This document shows positions 17,378 through 25,061 of a DNA stretch of 34,141 nucleotides, piece after piece. The notes under the pieces are model-generated. The model saw nothing but the letters and a program-made list of their open reading frames with translations, ran no database searches and was not told where the DNA came from. Both the position numbers and the translations under genes were made by a program. Where the stretch lies: contig LKUD01000034.1 in the NCBI GenBank assembly GCA_001412355.1, forward strand, positions 1-34,141, given 5' to 3'. Numbering within the stretch: the first letter of the stretch is position 1; every line of letters begins with the position of its first letter. This DNA is from Methanoculleus sp. SDB (lineage in GTDB: Archaea > Halobacteriota > Methanomicrobia > Methanomicrobiales > Methanomicrobiaceae).

Positions 17378-18177
17378 CTCGCCACTCTCCACCGGGCGAC
17401 CATTCCTCCGATCGCCTCATATATCTCACGCGGCGACGCCCCCCAGTGCACGACGATCCCTGCATACCCGTTCCACGTGGTGCTCCCGGTCCGCTCGCTC
17501 CGGCAGCACCGGGCGACGAAGGGCTCCTCCCGCACCGCATCCAGCGGGCAGATGTTCGCAACGGAAAAATCCCCCTGATAGCATTCCGCGAGGAGCTGGC
17601 GTGCGGTCAGGCACCCGGCCACGAGATCGCCGTCACCCGGCCGGTCAGCGTCCAGCGTCCGGGAAAATCCCGCAGCACGGCAGGGGTAGATATCGGCCCC
17701 TGTTGTGCGGATGTCGTGCAGGTGATGGACGAATTCGACCTCGAGCTCCCCGAAAATGCCCGTCGCCTCCAGTTCGCGAACCGTTTCTGAGAGGTGAGGG
17801 CGGGGCGGCACGATGTCGTAGACGTGAACGGGAACAAGCACGTCCGGATCCGGGTCGAGAACGAAGGTCATGTGCTCGTCCCGGCCGTAAAAGATCGTGC
17901 ACCGCTTATTCGAGGCCGCCGCCCTCCTGATGAGATCCGCCCTGTTATGGAGGTTGACCGGCTCGGCGCAGATCGCGACATCGCCGGGCCCCGCCAGAAT
18001 CCTTTCCTCTGCCACCCCGCGCATCATCGGACCCGGTCCATCCGCAGGCGTCACCTCGAGGACTTCCGGCCCCGCCTCCGTCTGCCTGACAAGGTACCTG
18101 CTCAGGAAATAGATTTTTTTCCCGAGCGGCCGGGTATCCGCCGCCCCCACCATCTTGCAGTGTGCGGGAAAGATCAC
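17374..18177 (-). CDS. Conserved-looking protein of unknown function inside the aks operon
   Basis: A 267-residue cytosolic protein I cannot assign. It lies between aksE and aksF and overlaps both by four bases (GTGA at its start, ATGA at its end), so it is clearly translated with them. Visible features are LGKKIYFLSRYLVRQTE near the start, FYGRDEHMTFVLDPDPDV, VYDIVPPRPHLSETVREL, HHLHDIRTTGADIYPCR, and six cysteines in the last hundred residues (including GCLTARQ, AECYQ, NICPLD and a CC pair), which could hold a metal or Fe-S centre. There are no membrane segments, signal peptide or nucleotide-binding loop. The GTG start at 18177 is backed by GGAGGG seven bases upstream. The context suggests a role in coenzyme B synthesis or its control. 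Confidence 0.75.
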   Translation of the reverse strand: MIFPAHCKMVGAADTRPLGKKIYFLSRYLVRQTEAGPEVLEVTPADGPGPMMRGVAEERILAGPGDVAICAEPVNLHNRADLIRRAAASNKRCTIFYGRDEHMTFVLDPDPDVLVPVHVYDIVPPRPHLSETVRELEATGIFGELEVEFVHHLHDIRTTGADIYPCRAAGFSRTLDADRPGDGDLVAGCLTARQLLAECYQGDFSVANICPLDAVREEPFVARCCRSERTGSTTWNGYAGIVVHWGASPREIYEAIGGMVARWRVAR

Positions 18178-18647
18178 TCCCGCGCCCTCCAGAAGGAAAC
18201 GAGGCCGCCCGCTGCAAGGATCTCCTGCATTTTTGCGGAAAGGGGCGGGAACGGGATCCGCTGTCCTTCCGCCTCCACCCAGTGTTCGCCGAGGCTGAAG
18301 GCGATCTCCTCGCCGTCCGTGCAGGGAACACCCTTCGCTTCGATGACGGGAAGGCCTACGTTGATGGCGTTTCTATAGAAGATCCGGGCGAATGAGGGGG
18401 CGATGACGGCAACCACCCCCGCCTCCCTGAGCGCCACGGGCGCCTGCTCGCGGGACGATCCGCAGCCGAAGTTGCTGCCCGCGACGATGACGGCGCCCCG
18501 CAGCCGTGCCGCGAGGGACGGGTCGAGATCCTCGAAGACACGGGCAGCCCAGACGGAGCGGTCTTTCGTGCGGAGGTACCTCCCGGCAATGATGACGTCG
18601 GTGTCGATATCGGCACCGAGGCAGACGGCATGCCCCCTACCGTTCAT
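18174..18647 (-). CDS. aksE: Homoaconitase small subunit, coenzyme B pathway
   Basis: Small (swivel-domain) subunit of the hydro-lyase that isomerises homocitrate and its longer homologs to the matching isocitrates. The 157-residue protein begins with a short lead and GADIDTDVIIAGRYLRT, and has the substrate-binding loop GSNFGCGSSREQAP and the IAPSFARIFYRNAINVGLP block of the family. The specificity loop reads YLRT with Arg at 26 and Thr at 27, the same residues and numbering as M. jannaschii homoaconitase MJ1271, whereas the leucine-pathway isomerase has Val-Tyr there. This is the best single piece of evidence that the operon makes coenzyme B. ATG 18647 follows GGAGGCGAT and overlaps aksD by 11 bp. 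Confidence 0.92.
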   Translation of the reverse strand: MNGRGHAVCLGADIDTDVIIAGRYLRTKDRSVWAARVFEDLDPSLAARLRGAVIVAGSNFGCGSSREQAPVALREAGVVAVIAPSFARIFYRNAINVGLPVIEAKGVPCTDGEEIAFSLGEHWVEAEGQRIPFPPLSAKMQEILAAGGLVSFWRARE

Positions 18648-19857
18648 GGATCGCCTCCGGTGACGTAATCGCGCCCGAAAGAGCACTTGCCGCCGCGGTC
18701 TGCGGCGATGCAAGGTAGTATTCCGCGCCGACCCCCATCCTGTTTCTGAAGTTTCGATTTGCGGTCGAGAGTGCGACCTCTCCCTCCGCGAGCGCTCCCA
18801 TGTGCGCACCGAGGCAGGGACCGCAGCCGGGCGGACCGACCGTGCAGCCCGCATCCACGATCCACGACAGAACCCCGCTTGCAATGCACTGTGCGAGCAC
18901 CGCCCGCGACGCGGGCACGACGATCGTGCGGACCTTCACCTGTTTTCCCCGCACCATGCGCCCGAACCTCTCGAGATCCCCGAAACGTCCGTTCGTGCAG
19001 GTGCCGACAAAGACCTGGTCGAGCGGGATGCCCGCATACCGGTCCACCGGCACCGCACGGTCCACGCGGTGGGGCGGGGTTATCAGCGGCACGATGTCGG
19101 AGAGGTCGAGAGTGACCTCCGTTTCGTACCGGGGATTGGTCTGCTGCTGCACCGCCACGTCATGCCCGTATCCGGCAAGAAAGGAGCGGGTGGTCGTGTC
19201 GGCGTAGAACATACCCGCCTTCGCCCCCGCCTCCACGGCCATGTTCGACAGGGTGAGCCGGTCCTCCATGGAGAGCGATCCCGCGCCGTCCCCGGTGAAT
19301 TCAAGCGCACGGTACGTGCCCCCGTCCATCCCGAGATCCCGGACGTAGGCAAGTGCAGCATCCTTTGCCTCCGCGGCGCCGGAGAGGCGTCCTTCGAGCC
19401 TGATGGCGATTGTCTCCGGGACGCGGAACCACGTCAGGCCCGACGCCCAGATTGCCGCCATATCCGTGGCGCCCACGCCGGTCGCAAACGCCCCGAACGC
19501 ACCCATGGTGCAGGAATGGGAATCGGCGCCCACCACGACCTCTCCCGGAAGCACCTTTCCTTCGCTCATGATCTGGTGGCAGATCCCGCCTCCCACATCG
19601 GAGAAGTGCATCCCGGTTTTTTTCGCAAACGCCCGGAGCTCCGCCTGCAGGGTTGCGGTGGTGCCGGTGTTTGCCGGCGTGATATGGTCGAAGATCATGG
19701 CGAGGCGGTCCGGTGCCGCCGGGGCGCTCATTCCCATCCGCTGCCAGGCTTCGAGCGCGAGCACCCCCGTCCCGTCATGGGCGAACCCGTGGTCGACAGC
19801 CCGGTCCACGTAGCTGCCGGCCGGACCGCCGAGAATTGCCTCAGCGAGCGTCGGCAT
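18637..19857 (-). CDS. aksD: Homoaconitase large subunit, coenzyme B pathway
   Basis: Large catalytic subunit of the [4Fe-4S] hydro-lyase, 406 residues, the short form typical of archaeal LeuC/AksD. It contains DHITPANTG, GICHQIMSEG, VVGADSHSCTMGAFGAFATGVGATDMA, and the cluster cysteines in VFVGTCTNGRFGDLE and VGPPGCGPCLGAH; the end has NRNFRNRMG. It pairs with AksE and acts repeatedly during chain elongation. The start at 19857 has a GGAGG nine bases ahead and overlaps aksA by 17 bp. A leucine-pathway role cannot be excluded from this subunit alone; the small subunit's Arg26-Thr27 decides it. Confidence 0.9.
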   Translation of the reverse strand: MPTLAEAILGGPAGSYVDRAVDHGFAHDGTGVLALEAWQRMGMSAPAAPDRLAMIFDHITPANTGTTATLQAELRAFAKKTGMHFSDVGGGICHQIMSEGKVLPGEVVVGADSHSCTMGAFGAFATGVGATDMAAIWASGLTWFRVPETIAIRLEGRLSGAAEAKDAALAYVRDLGMDGGTYRALEFTGDGAGSLSMEDRLTLSNMAVEAGAKAGMFYADTTTRSFLAGYGHDVAVQQQTNPRYETEVTLDLSDIVPLITPPHRVDRAVPVDRYAGIPLDQVFVGTCTNGRFGDLERFGRMVRGKQVKVRTIVVPASRAVLAQCIASGVLSWIVDAGCTVGPPGCGPCLGAHMGALAEGEVALSTANRNFRNRMGVGAEYYLASPQTAAASALSGAITSPEAIHER

Positions 19858-20983
19858 TGGTGCCGGCCTCCTCCGCCCGCCGGATGATAGAAAGCAGCAC
19901 CTCCGGCGTGATGCAGCATTTCCCCTCGCTCCGGTGTTTCACTTCCGAGAGAACCCAGGCAATCTGCGGTTCGGAGAGGTGATAGCCGTGGCTCGCCACA
20001 ATATGTTCGAGCGCTTTTCTGCCGGTATGCTTCCCGAGGATAAAGCAGCGTTCCCCTCCGACCAGTGCGGGGGGGATGTACTCATAGGTTGCCGGATCTT
20101 CGAGCATAGCGGCGATATGAATGCCGCTCTCGTGGGCGAAGGCATGCTCCCCCACCACGGCCTTCAGCTTCGGAACCGGGATGCCCGAAGCACGCGCCAC
20201 GGTTGCCGAGAGATCATGGAGGAGGGAGAGATCGTACCGCTCCACGCCTCCCTTGAAGCGCAGCGCGACGAGCACTTCCTCGAGCGATGCATTTCCGGCA
20301 CGCTCCCCGATGCCGTTCGCGGTCGTGTGCAGTTGGAAGGCTCCCGATGCGGCGGCGGTGATGGTGTTTGCCGACGCGAAGCCCATATCATTGTGGCAAT
20401 GGACGCAGAGCGGCACTGGAAGGTCTGCGGTCAGGTTCCTGACGTTATCCGCCATTTCAAGCGGCGTCAAACACCCGACGGTGTCGGCATAACTGCAGTA
20501 GGCAACACCATGACGGACACCTTCCCGGTACATCTCCCGTAAAAACGGCAGATCGGTCCGGGACGCATCCTCGGCCGCAAACCTGACTGCCAGCCCGTGG
20601 TCAACCGCGTGGTCGACCATGGCGAGCGCCGAGGCGAGCACCTCCTCACGGGGTTTCCTGTACTTGTGCCTGATATGGAGGTCGGAGGTGGCGATGAAGA
20701 TGCTGACGAGGTCCACCCCGCAGTCGATGGCGCAGTCGATATCCTCCTTTCTCGCCCGTGCAAGGCAGCAGATGCGTGCACGAAGTCCCAGTGCGGTGAT
20801 CGCCGATACGCATGCTTTTTCATTTGCAGACACGATGGGAAATCCCGCCTCGATCACCTCGATGCCGATTGCATCGAGTATCCGGGCGATCTCCATTTTT
20901 TCTTCGCAGGAAAACGAGACCCCCGGGGTCTGTTCCCCGTCCCGCAGGGTTACATCACAGATTTCAACATTCCACTGTTCCAT
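19841..20983 (-). CDS. aksA: Homocitrate synthase family protein AksA, coenzyme B pathway
   Basis: Condenses acetyl-CoA with 2-oxoglutarate and then with its elongated homologs, giving homocitrate, dihomocitrate and trihomocitrate on the way to 2-oxosuberate. The 380-residue length corresponds to the TIM barrel plus a short tail and lacks the leucine-binding regulatory domain of LeuA (about 500 residues). Motifs: CDVTLRDGEQTPGVSFS at the N-terminus, IEAGFP, the metal/active-site block VPLCVHCHNDMGFASANT, TANGIGERAGNASLEEV and HAFAHESGIH. The ATG at 20983 has a strong GGAGGGAG. It overlaps the TPP-enzyme gene by 20 bp. NifV or LeuA assignments are possible by similarity, but no nif gene is near and the homoaconitase next door supports AksA. 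Confidence 0.88.
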   Translation of the reverse strand: MEQWNVEICDVTLRDGEQTPGVSFSCEEKMEIARILDAIGIEVIEAGFPIVSANEKACVSAITALGLRARICCLARARKEDIDCAIDCGVDLVSIFIATSDLHIRHKYRKPREEVLASALAMVDHAVDHGLAVRFAAEDASRTDLPFLREMYREGVRHGVAYCSYADTVGCLTPLEMADNVRNLTADLPVPLCVHCHNDMGFASANTITAAASGAFQLHTTANGIGERAGNASLEEVLVALRFKGGVERYDLSLLHDLSATVARASGIPVPKLKAVVGEHAFAHESGIHIAAMLEDPATYEYIPPALVGGERCFILGKHTGRKALEHIVASHGYHLSEPQIAWVLSEVKHRSEGKCCITPEVLLSIIRRAEEAGTNADAR

Positions 20984-22238
20984 GGTTCTCTCCCTCCGGA
21001 CAGGTGCCTTCGATGATGAGGGTCACCGGTTCGTCCGGCATACGAAGTGCCTCCGCAATCTCCGCGTGCCGGTCCGCGGGAATTGTGCGGGGGTTCGCCC
21101 AGGCGATGTACCGGGCGACATCCGGGGCGGGATGACCGCCGGTCATTCCCATCCGGGTGTTCTTCAGCACGATGCAGAGGAGCGGCAGCCCCTTTTCACG
21201 GACATCGGCGAGTGCGTTCATGCCCGAGTGCAGCATCGCGTAGTCTCCCGACAGCGCCACCCGGGTGCTCCGTGCCGCAACCGCCACCGACGAGCCGAGT
21301 CCGTAGGAGGCGACGCCCACGCTGTAGGGAGGGTTTGCTGCGAAGAGCGAGCAGCCGATATCGCAGATCACCGTCATCTCCCTCTCTGCGAGCATGCTCA
21401 CGGTTGCCCGGAAAGGACACGACGGGCAGAAGGTGCGGGCGAATCCGCGGCCCGATTTCGTCTCGGGCTGTGCGGGGAAGGGAGGGGGTTGTGCGATACG
21501 GTGCTCCCGCACGAAGGGGCGGCCGTATTCCCGTGTGTCGGCACAATCCGGCGGCGGCAGAGGGGGAGGATAGACGGTGACGGCACGCCCTCCCCCCTCT
21601 GCCGGCCCCACGCCGACAGGCGGCGGCCCCCGCCGGTTGAGGGGCGAAGAAACCGACCATGCAAACATGCGGGCGGTGACCGCATCCGCCGCTTCCGCCC
21701 GCCCGCGCATCGTGAGGTCGGGGTCGGCGAGCCGTCCGCTCCCCTGCCCGCGGAGAAGGATGCGGCCGGCCGCCTCTCCCTCGAGGGCGGGAGGTGTGAC
21801 GCGGATGAGGGCAATGCGCGAAAACATCTCCGACGCGGCAAACGCCTCCTCGACAGCAGGCCCGATGGTTTCGCCGTCCGGCTCGAGCACCGGGATCTGC
21901 GCCACTTCCCCGAAGTACCGGGAATCCTGTGCGTTCTGCGAACCGCGGACAAAGATATCGTCACCGGCAACCACCACCACCCCGCGGCGAAGCCCCTGCG
22001 TCGTGGCGTTTACGAGCGGATCGGCACAGGTGTTGAGTCCGACATTCTTGAGAATCACTCCCGCCCGGCGTCCTGCAAGAGAATCGCCGAGCGCATACTC
22101 GAGGGCGACCTTTTCGTTGACGGTCAGTTCCGCACCGGTCCCTTCCGCAATGCCGGTGACCGGATAGCCGGGCACTGCGTACCACCTGTCCGCCGCCGCG
22201 AGGAGCGCCCGGCAGAGTACATCCTCACCGTTCGCCAT
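20964..22238 (-). CDS. IorA-like thiamine diphosphate-dependent enzyme lacking the ferredoxin domain
   Basis: A 424-residue protein resembling the alpha subunit of indolepyruvate:ferredoxin oxidoreductase. The N-terminal domain has VPGYPVTG, the thiamine-activating Glu region TVNEKVALEYALG (about residues 40-52), LKNVGLNTCADPL and SQNAQDSR. After a Pro/Gly-rich spacer, the C-terminal thiamine diphosphate domain has FCPSCPFRAT (270), DIGCSLF, SGDYAMLHSG (330) and LKNTRMGMTGG. True IorA is about 600 residues and ends in two [4Fe-4S] motifs; both are absent, and no IorB gene is nearby. It therefore may decarboxylate a 2-oxoacid without passing electrons to ferredoxin. It overlaps aksA by 20 bp and the radical SAM gene by 14 bp, which makes a 2-oxosuberate decarboxylase role attractive but unproven. 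The start ATG 22238 follows GGAGGGATT. Confidence 0.82.
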   Translation of the reverse strand: MANGEDVLCRALLAAADRWYAVPGYPVTGIAEGTGAELTVNEKVALEYALGDSLAGRRAGVILKNVGLNTCADPLVNATTQGLRRGVVVVAGDDIFVRGSQNAQDSRYFGEVAQIPVLEPDGETIGPAVEEAFAASEMFSRIALIRVTPPALEGEAAGRILLRGQGSGRLADPDLTMRGRAEAADAVTARMFAWSVSSPLNRRGPPPVGVGPAEGGGRAVTVYPPPLPPPDCADTREYGRPFVREHRIAQPPPFPAQPETKSGRGFARTFCPSCPFRATVSMLAEREMTVICDIGCSLFAANPPYSVGVASYGLGSSVAVAARSTRVALSGDYAMLHSGMNALADVREKGLPLLCIVLKNTRMGMTGGHPAPDVARYIAWANPRTIPADRHAEIAEALRMPDEPVTLIIEGTCPEGENHGTVEC

Positions 22239-23205
22239 CACAATCCCTCCCGGGAACCAGATCGCACCCCGTACATGCGGTGCACATCGTAATAGCGAGC
22301 CGGGGGTCGAGCCCGGCTTCCCGCAGGATCGTATCGTGGAGCCTGCAGACGGCCAGCAGCCGCTCTGCAGACGGCCGTACATAGCCCGAACAGCCCGCAA
22401 CGGGATTCAGAGGGCGGATCACCGGAATGACGCCCTCCGCCGCACACTCCCTGATGCAGTCCTCAATCTCCGCATCCGACTCCCCGAGACCGAGGATGAC
22501 GTTCGTAAAGACACGGTTTCTCCCGAAGATCGCCACCGACTCGCGAAGGGCCGTCCGGATTGCATTGCGGTCAAGCCCGGGGCACATCTCCTCAAAGAGC
22601 GCCGCCGTCGCTGTTTCGAGATTGAATTTTACTTCAACGACACCGAGAGCCTTTAAGCGGGCGGGTGTCCCCTCGCGGGGGTAGATCGAAACGCCGACGG
22701 GTTTTTCGAACCGGGCGATTCGCTCAAGGATCGTACACACCCTGTCCTCATCCTCCGCTACACTGCCCACCACGCCGCTCGTGATCGATATGGCGTCAAT
22801 CCTGTCGATAACACCCTCAATCATCCTCTCTATCTCCTCCGGCGACTTCACCCGTTCCGGCTGGAGGGGAACCGGGCAGTACCGGCACCGGAAGATGCAG
22901 CCTGCCGAAACGGTGATGTATGCCTGACGGGGGCAGTGGAGCCCCACCGGCTCAAGCTCCCCCTCGAGCACATCGTCGTCCATGAGAATCCGGGCATGCC
23001 CGGAACCGGTGTGCTTGAGCACGATCGGGGAACCGGGATTGATCCCGAGACGCACGCGGCGCCCCCCCGCCGTAAAAAAAACCGATCCCGCACCCCCCGC
23101 ACTCGGGCCTGCGCTCGATCGTTCGATGTACCGGTCGACGGGGGCTCCCGTCAGCCTGACCGCACCCGCCTCGAGGAGCCGTGCCTTCTCCCGTGCCCAT
23201 TTCAT
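22225..23205 (-). CDS. Radical SAM protein with Cys-rich C-terminus
   Basis: A 326-residue radical S-adenosylmethionine enzyme. The cluster motif is CIFRCRYC (Cys103, 107, 110), preceded by HCPRQAYITVSAG. Next are SITSGVVGS, a glycine/SAM-binding segment, VEVKFNLETATAALFEEMCPG and NVILGLGESDAEIEDCI. The end holds CTACTGC followed by a further Cys seven residues on (Cys308, 311, 314, 322), a possible second Fe-S cluster as in sulfur-inserting or other auxiliary-cluster radical enzymes. The first 90 residues form a separate domain with VRLGINPGSPIVLKHTG. It overlaps the marker 11 gene by four bases (ATGA) and the TPP-enzyme gene by 14. The reaction is unknown; the context suggests coenzyme B or a methanogen cofactor. 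Confidence 0.85.
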   Translation of the reverse strand: MKWAREKARLLEAGAVRLTGAPVDRYIERSSAGPSAGGAGSVFFTAGGRRVRLGINPGSPIVLKHTGSGHARILMDDDVLEGELEPVGLHCPRQAYITVSAGCIFRCRYCPVPLQPERVKSPEEIERMIEGVIDRIDAISITSGVVGSVAEDEDRVCTILERIARFEKPVGVSIYPREGTPARLKALGVVEVKFNLETATAALFEEMCPGLDRNAIRTALRESVAIFGRNRVFTNVILGLGESDAEIEDCIRECAAEGVIPVIRPLNPVAGCSGYVRPSAERLLAVCRLHDTILREAGLDPRLAITMCTACTGCDLVPGRDCDGER

Positions 23206-24077
23206 AATGACAGAGCCTCGTCGTACCGGGTATAGAACGGAATTGCGGCGATGGCGCCCACAATGCCCCGGCCGTTCATCCTCACATCGACCAGCGGCCG
23301 GACGCCGTCGACCGCCGCCGCCGTCACCTCGCCCGCCTTCACCGATCTGCCGAAGGGTATGAGCCCGGAGGGATCGAATCCCGAATAGACGGCCATGCCG
23401 GTTTCGTCGGAGAGGGTGTACCTCTCGAGCAGCGCCTGGAAACTGTCAGCGCAGGCGGCCGGGTTCGTCGTTGCGAATTCGCAGACGATCGCAACGCAGT
23501 TCTTCGTCCGGTAGGGAACGGGGTAGAGCTGGACGATGGTGTGGGAAAGATACCGTGTCGCATCGTCCGAGACGGCACGGGCGATGTTGTGGGCGAGCGT
23601 CCATGTCGCTCCCTCCTCGGGCGTATCGGTGTCGTCGATGCCGATCAGGACCCGGCTGCGCCGGGGGAGCCAGATGGTTGATCCGGCTTCCTTCCCCCCG
23701 CCCGAGGGATCGGTGGTACTTCTGATGACGCCGCGGGCGCACGACCGGCAGATGCTTGCCCCGACACCTCCCCCCCCGAGGCCGCGGTAGGTGATGAAAA
23801 TCCCGGTATCCCCGATCCCGGCCGCGGCAATGCCTGCCGGAAAGACCGATCCCTGCAGTCCGAGATCAGCCGATCCCGGAGAGAGCATATACCGCGACGT
23901 GGTGCCGACGAGACGCACCGACTTGACCACTGGGCTCTTCCGGTAATGGTGCTGCGCCCACATCGCCCCCCCGACACAGTCGAAGGTCTCGACAAGTTCG
24001 ATTGCCTGCCCGTCCTCCGCCGCGACGGCGACGATCTCGGGATAGGCAATGGTATAGGGATCAGAGATGTTCTCCAT
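23202..24077 (-). CDS. Methanogenesis marker protein 11
   Basis: A 291-residue protein that I read as methanogenesis marker 11, a family described only from methanogenic archaea and of unknown function. It starts MENISDPYTIAYPEIVAV, followed by ETFDCVGGAMWAQHHYRKSPVV. The middle holds a CRSC pair (110-113) and then a domain with IGIDDTDTPEEGATW (145-159) and LYPVPYRTKNCVA (about 184-196). These two motifs resemble the ATP-using N-terminal domain of tRNA-Ile2 agmatinylcytidine synthetase (TiaS), which suggests a nucleotide-dependent reaction. A paralog with the same domain lies just upstream, overlapping by 17 bp, and the stop overlaps the radical SAM start (ATGA). The ATP role is inferred. 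Confidence 0.78.
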   Translation of the reverse strand: MENISDPYTIAYPEIVAVAAEDGQAIELVETFDCVGGAMWAQHHYRKSPVVKSVRLVGTTSRYMLSPGSADLGLQGSVFPAGIAAAGIGDTGIFITYRGLGGGGVGASICRSCARGVIRSTTDPSGGGKEAGSTIWLPRRSRVLIGIDDTDTPEEGATWTLAHNIARAVSDDATRYLSHTIVQLYPVPYRTKNCVAIVCEFATTNPAACADSFQALLERYTLSDETGMAVYSGFDPSGLIPFGRSVKAGEVTAAAVDGVRPLVDVRMNGRGIVGAIAAIPFYTRYDEALSL

Positions 24078-25014
24078 AGAGCCCTGCCGCCTCTATTCCG
24101 GCGTTCCCCCAGAGCACCGCCCCGAGGGCACCGATTCTTCCTTTTGCTCCCGCCCGGTCGATATACCGGATGCCGAGCCGTTCTGCCTCGGCTTCGACCT
24201 CTTCGATGGTTAAAAATTCGGTCTTCACCCGCTCTGCAAGCGGCGAATCCGGGTAGAGAAGCCCCCGGAGGACGGCGATCCCGGTATCCCTGCTGACCGC
24301 ATTGGTCTCGATGTAGTCCCGCAGCGCTTCACAGAGGTCGTCGACCCTGTCGGGGCGGACCGCATAGGTGAGCGCACTCCCGACACAGTTCGTCGTCTTT
24401 TTGGGCACCTTCGGGTTGAGCTGGATCAGGCGCATGTTCAGGTACTCGGCCCCTTCCATACGGCATGCCTCCGCCGCCTTCAGCGCCAGCACCCATGTCG
24501 CCCCTTCTTCTTTCGTATCGGTGTCATCAATTCCGATCGTCACTTTTTCATACCGGGGAGAGACGATCCTGACGCGGGTTGCCCGTGCCCCTCCGACTTT
24601 TAAGTCATCTTCCGAAGGATACTCGGCACGCAGCACTCCGGGCGCCTGCGGGAGGCATGCGGCGACACCCACACCGGCACCGGCGATGCCGCGCCAGGTC
24701 GTGACGACCTCGTCGCCGTCCACCTCGACACCCTCGAGCGCCTGCCCGCCGATCTCACGGTCGGCCGCCCCGAAACCGACGGGGTACGATCCTATCCGGG
24801 CGCTCATCGCCATCATCGTCCCGTCGACGCGAATCGAGCGGATGGCACCTCCGGCACGCATGCGGTTCATCGCGTCCCACTCGATGGTTCCCTGATGGCA
24901 GCATTCCTCAATAATTTCGGCACGTCCGGCAGCCTCATCGACCATGACAAGGAACTTCTTTGCAAACATCGGACCGAACCGTTTCCTGACCTCACCGGGG
25001 GTTAGATGCATCAT
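24061..25014 (-). CDS. TiaS-like paralog of methanogenesis marker 11
   Basis: A 317-residue protein, first gene of the long minus-strand operon. The N-terminal part contains EECCHQGTIEWDAMNRMRAGG. The C-terminal part has IGIDDTDTKEEGATW (160-174) and LIQLNPKVPKKTTNCVGSAL (196-215), very close in pattern to the IGIDDTDS and LIRLNP..P.KTRGN blocks of TiaS. It lacks the later TiaS domains (zinc ribbon, OB fold), so it is not a full agmatinylcytidine synthetase. It shares the core with the next gene, so the pair is a duplication. The start at 25014 is chosen because a TATA-like element at 25062-25071 puts transcription near 25041 and GGTGATA lies eight bases ahead. A TTG at 25059 would lie upstream of that transcript start. 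Confidence 0.78.
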   Translation of the reverse strand: MMHLTPGEVRKRFGPMFAKKFLVMVDEAAGRAEIIEECCHQGTIEWDAMNRMRAGGAIRSIRVDGTMMAMSARIGSYPVGFGAADREIGGQALEGVEVDGDEVVTTWRGIAGAGVGVAACLPQAPGVLRAEYPSEDDLKVGGARATRVRIVSPRYEKVTIGIDDTDTKEEGATWVLALKAAEACRMEGAEYLNMRLIQLNPKVPKKTTNCVGSALTYAVRPDRVDDLCEALRDYIETNAVSRDTGIAVLRGLLYPDSPLAERVKTEFLTIEEVEAEAERLGIRYIDRAGAKGRIGALGAVLWGNAGIEAAGLYGEHL

Positions 25015-25061
25015 CTGGTTTATCACCGAAATATTCGTTAACAGGATTATCGGCAACAAGG

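Noticed and set aside
16406-20983. Reading the cluster as a leucine operon (leuA-leuCD-leuB)
   Set aside because: The synthase lacks the LeuA regulatory domain, and the small dehydratase subunit has the homoaconitase Arg26-Thr27 loop.
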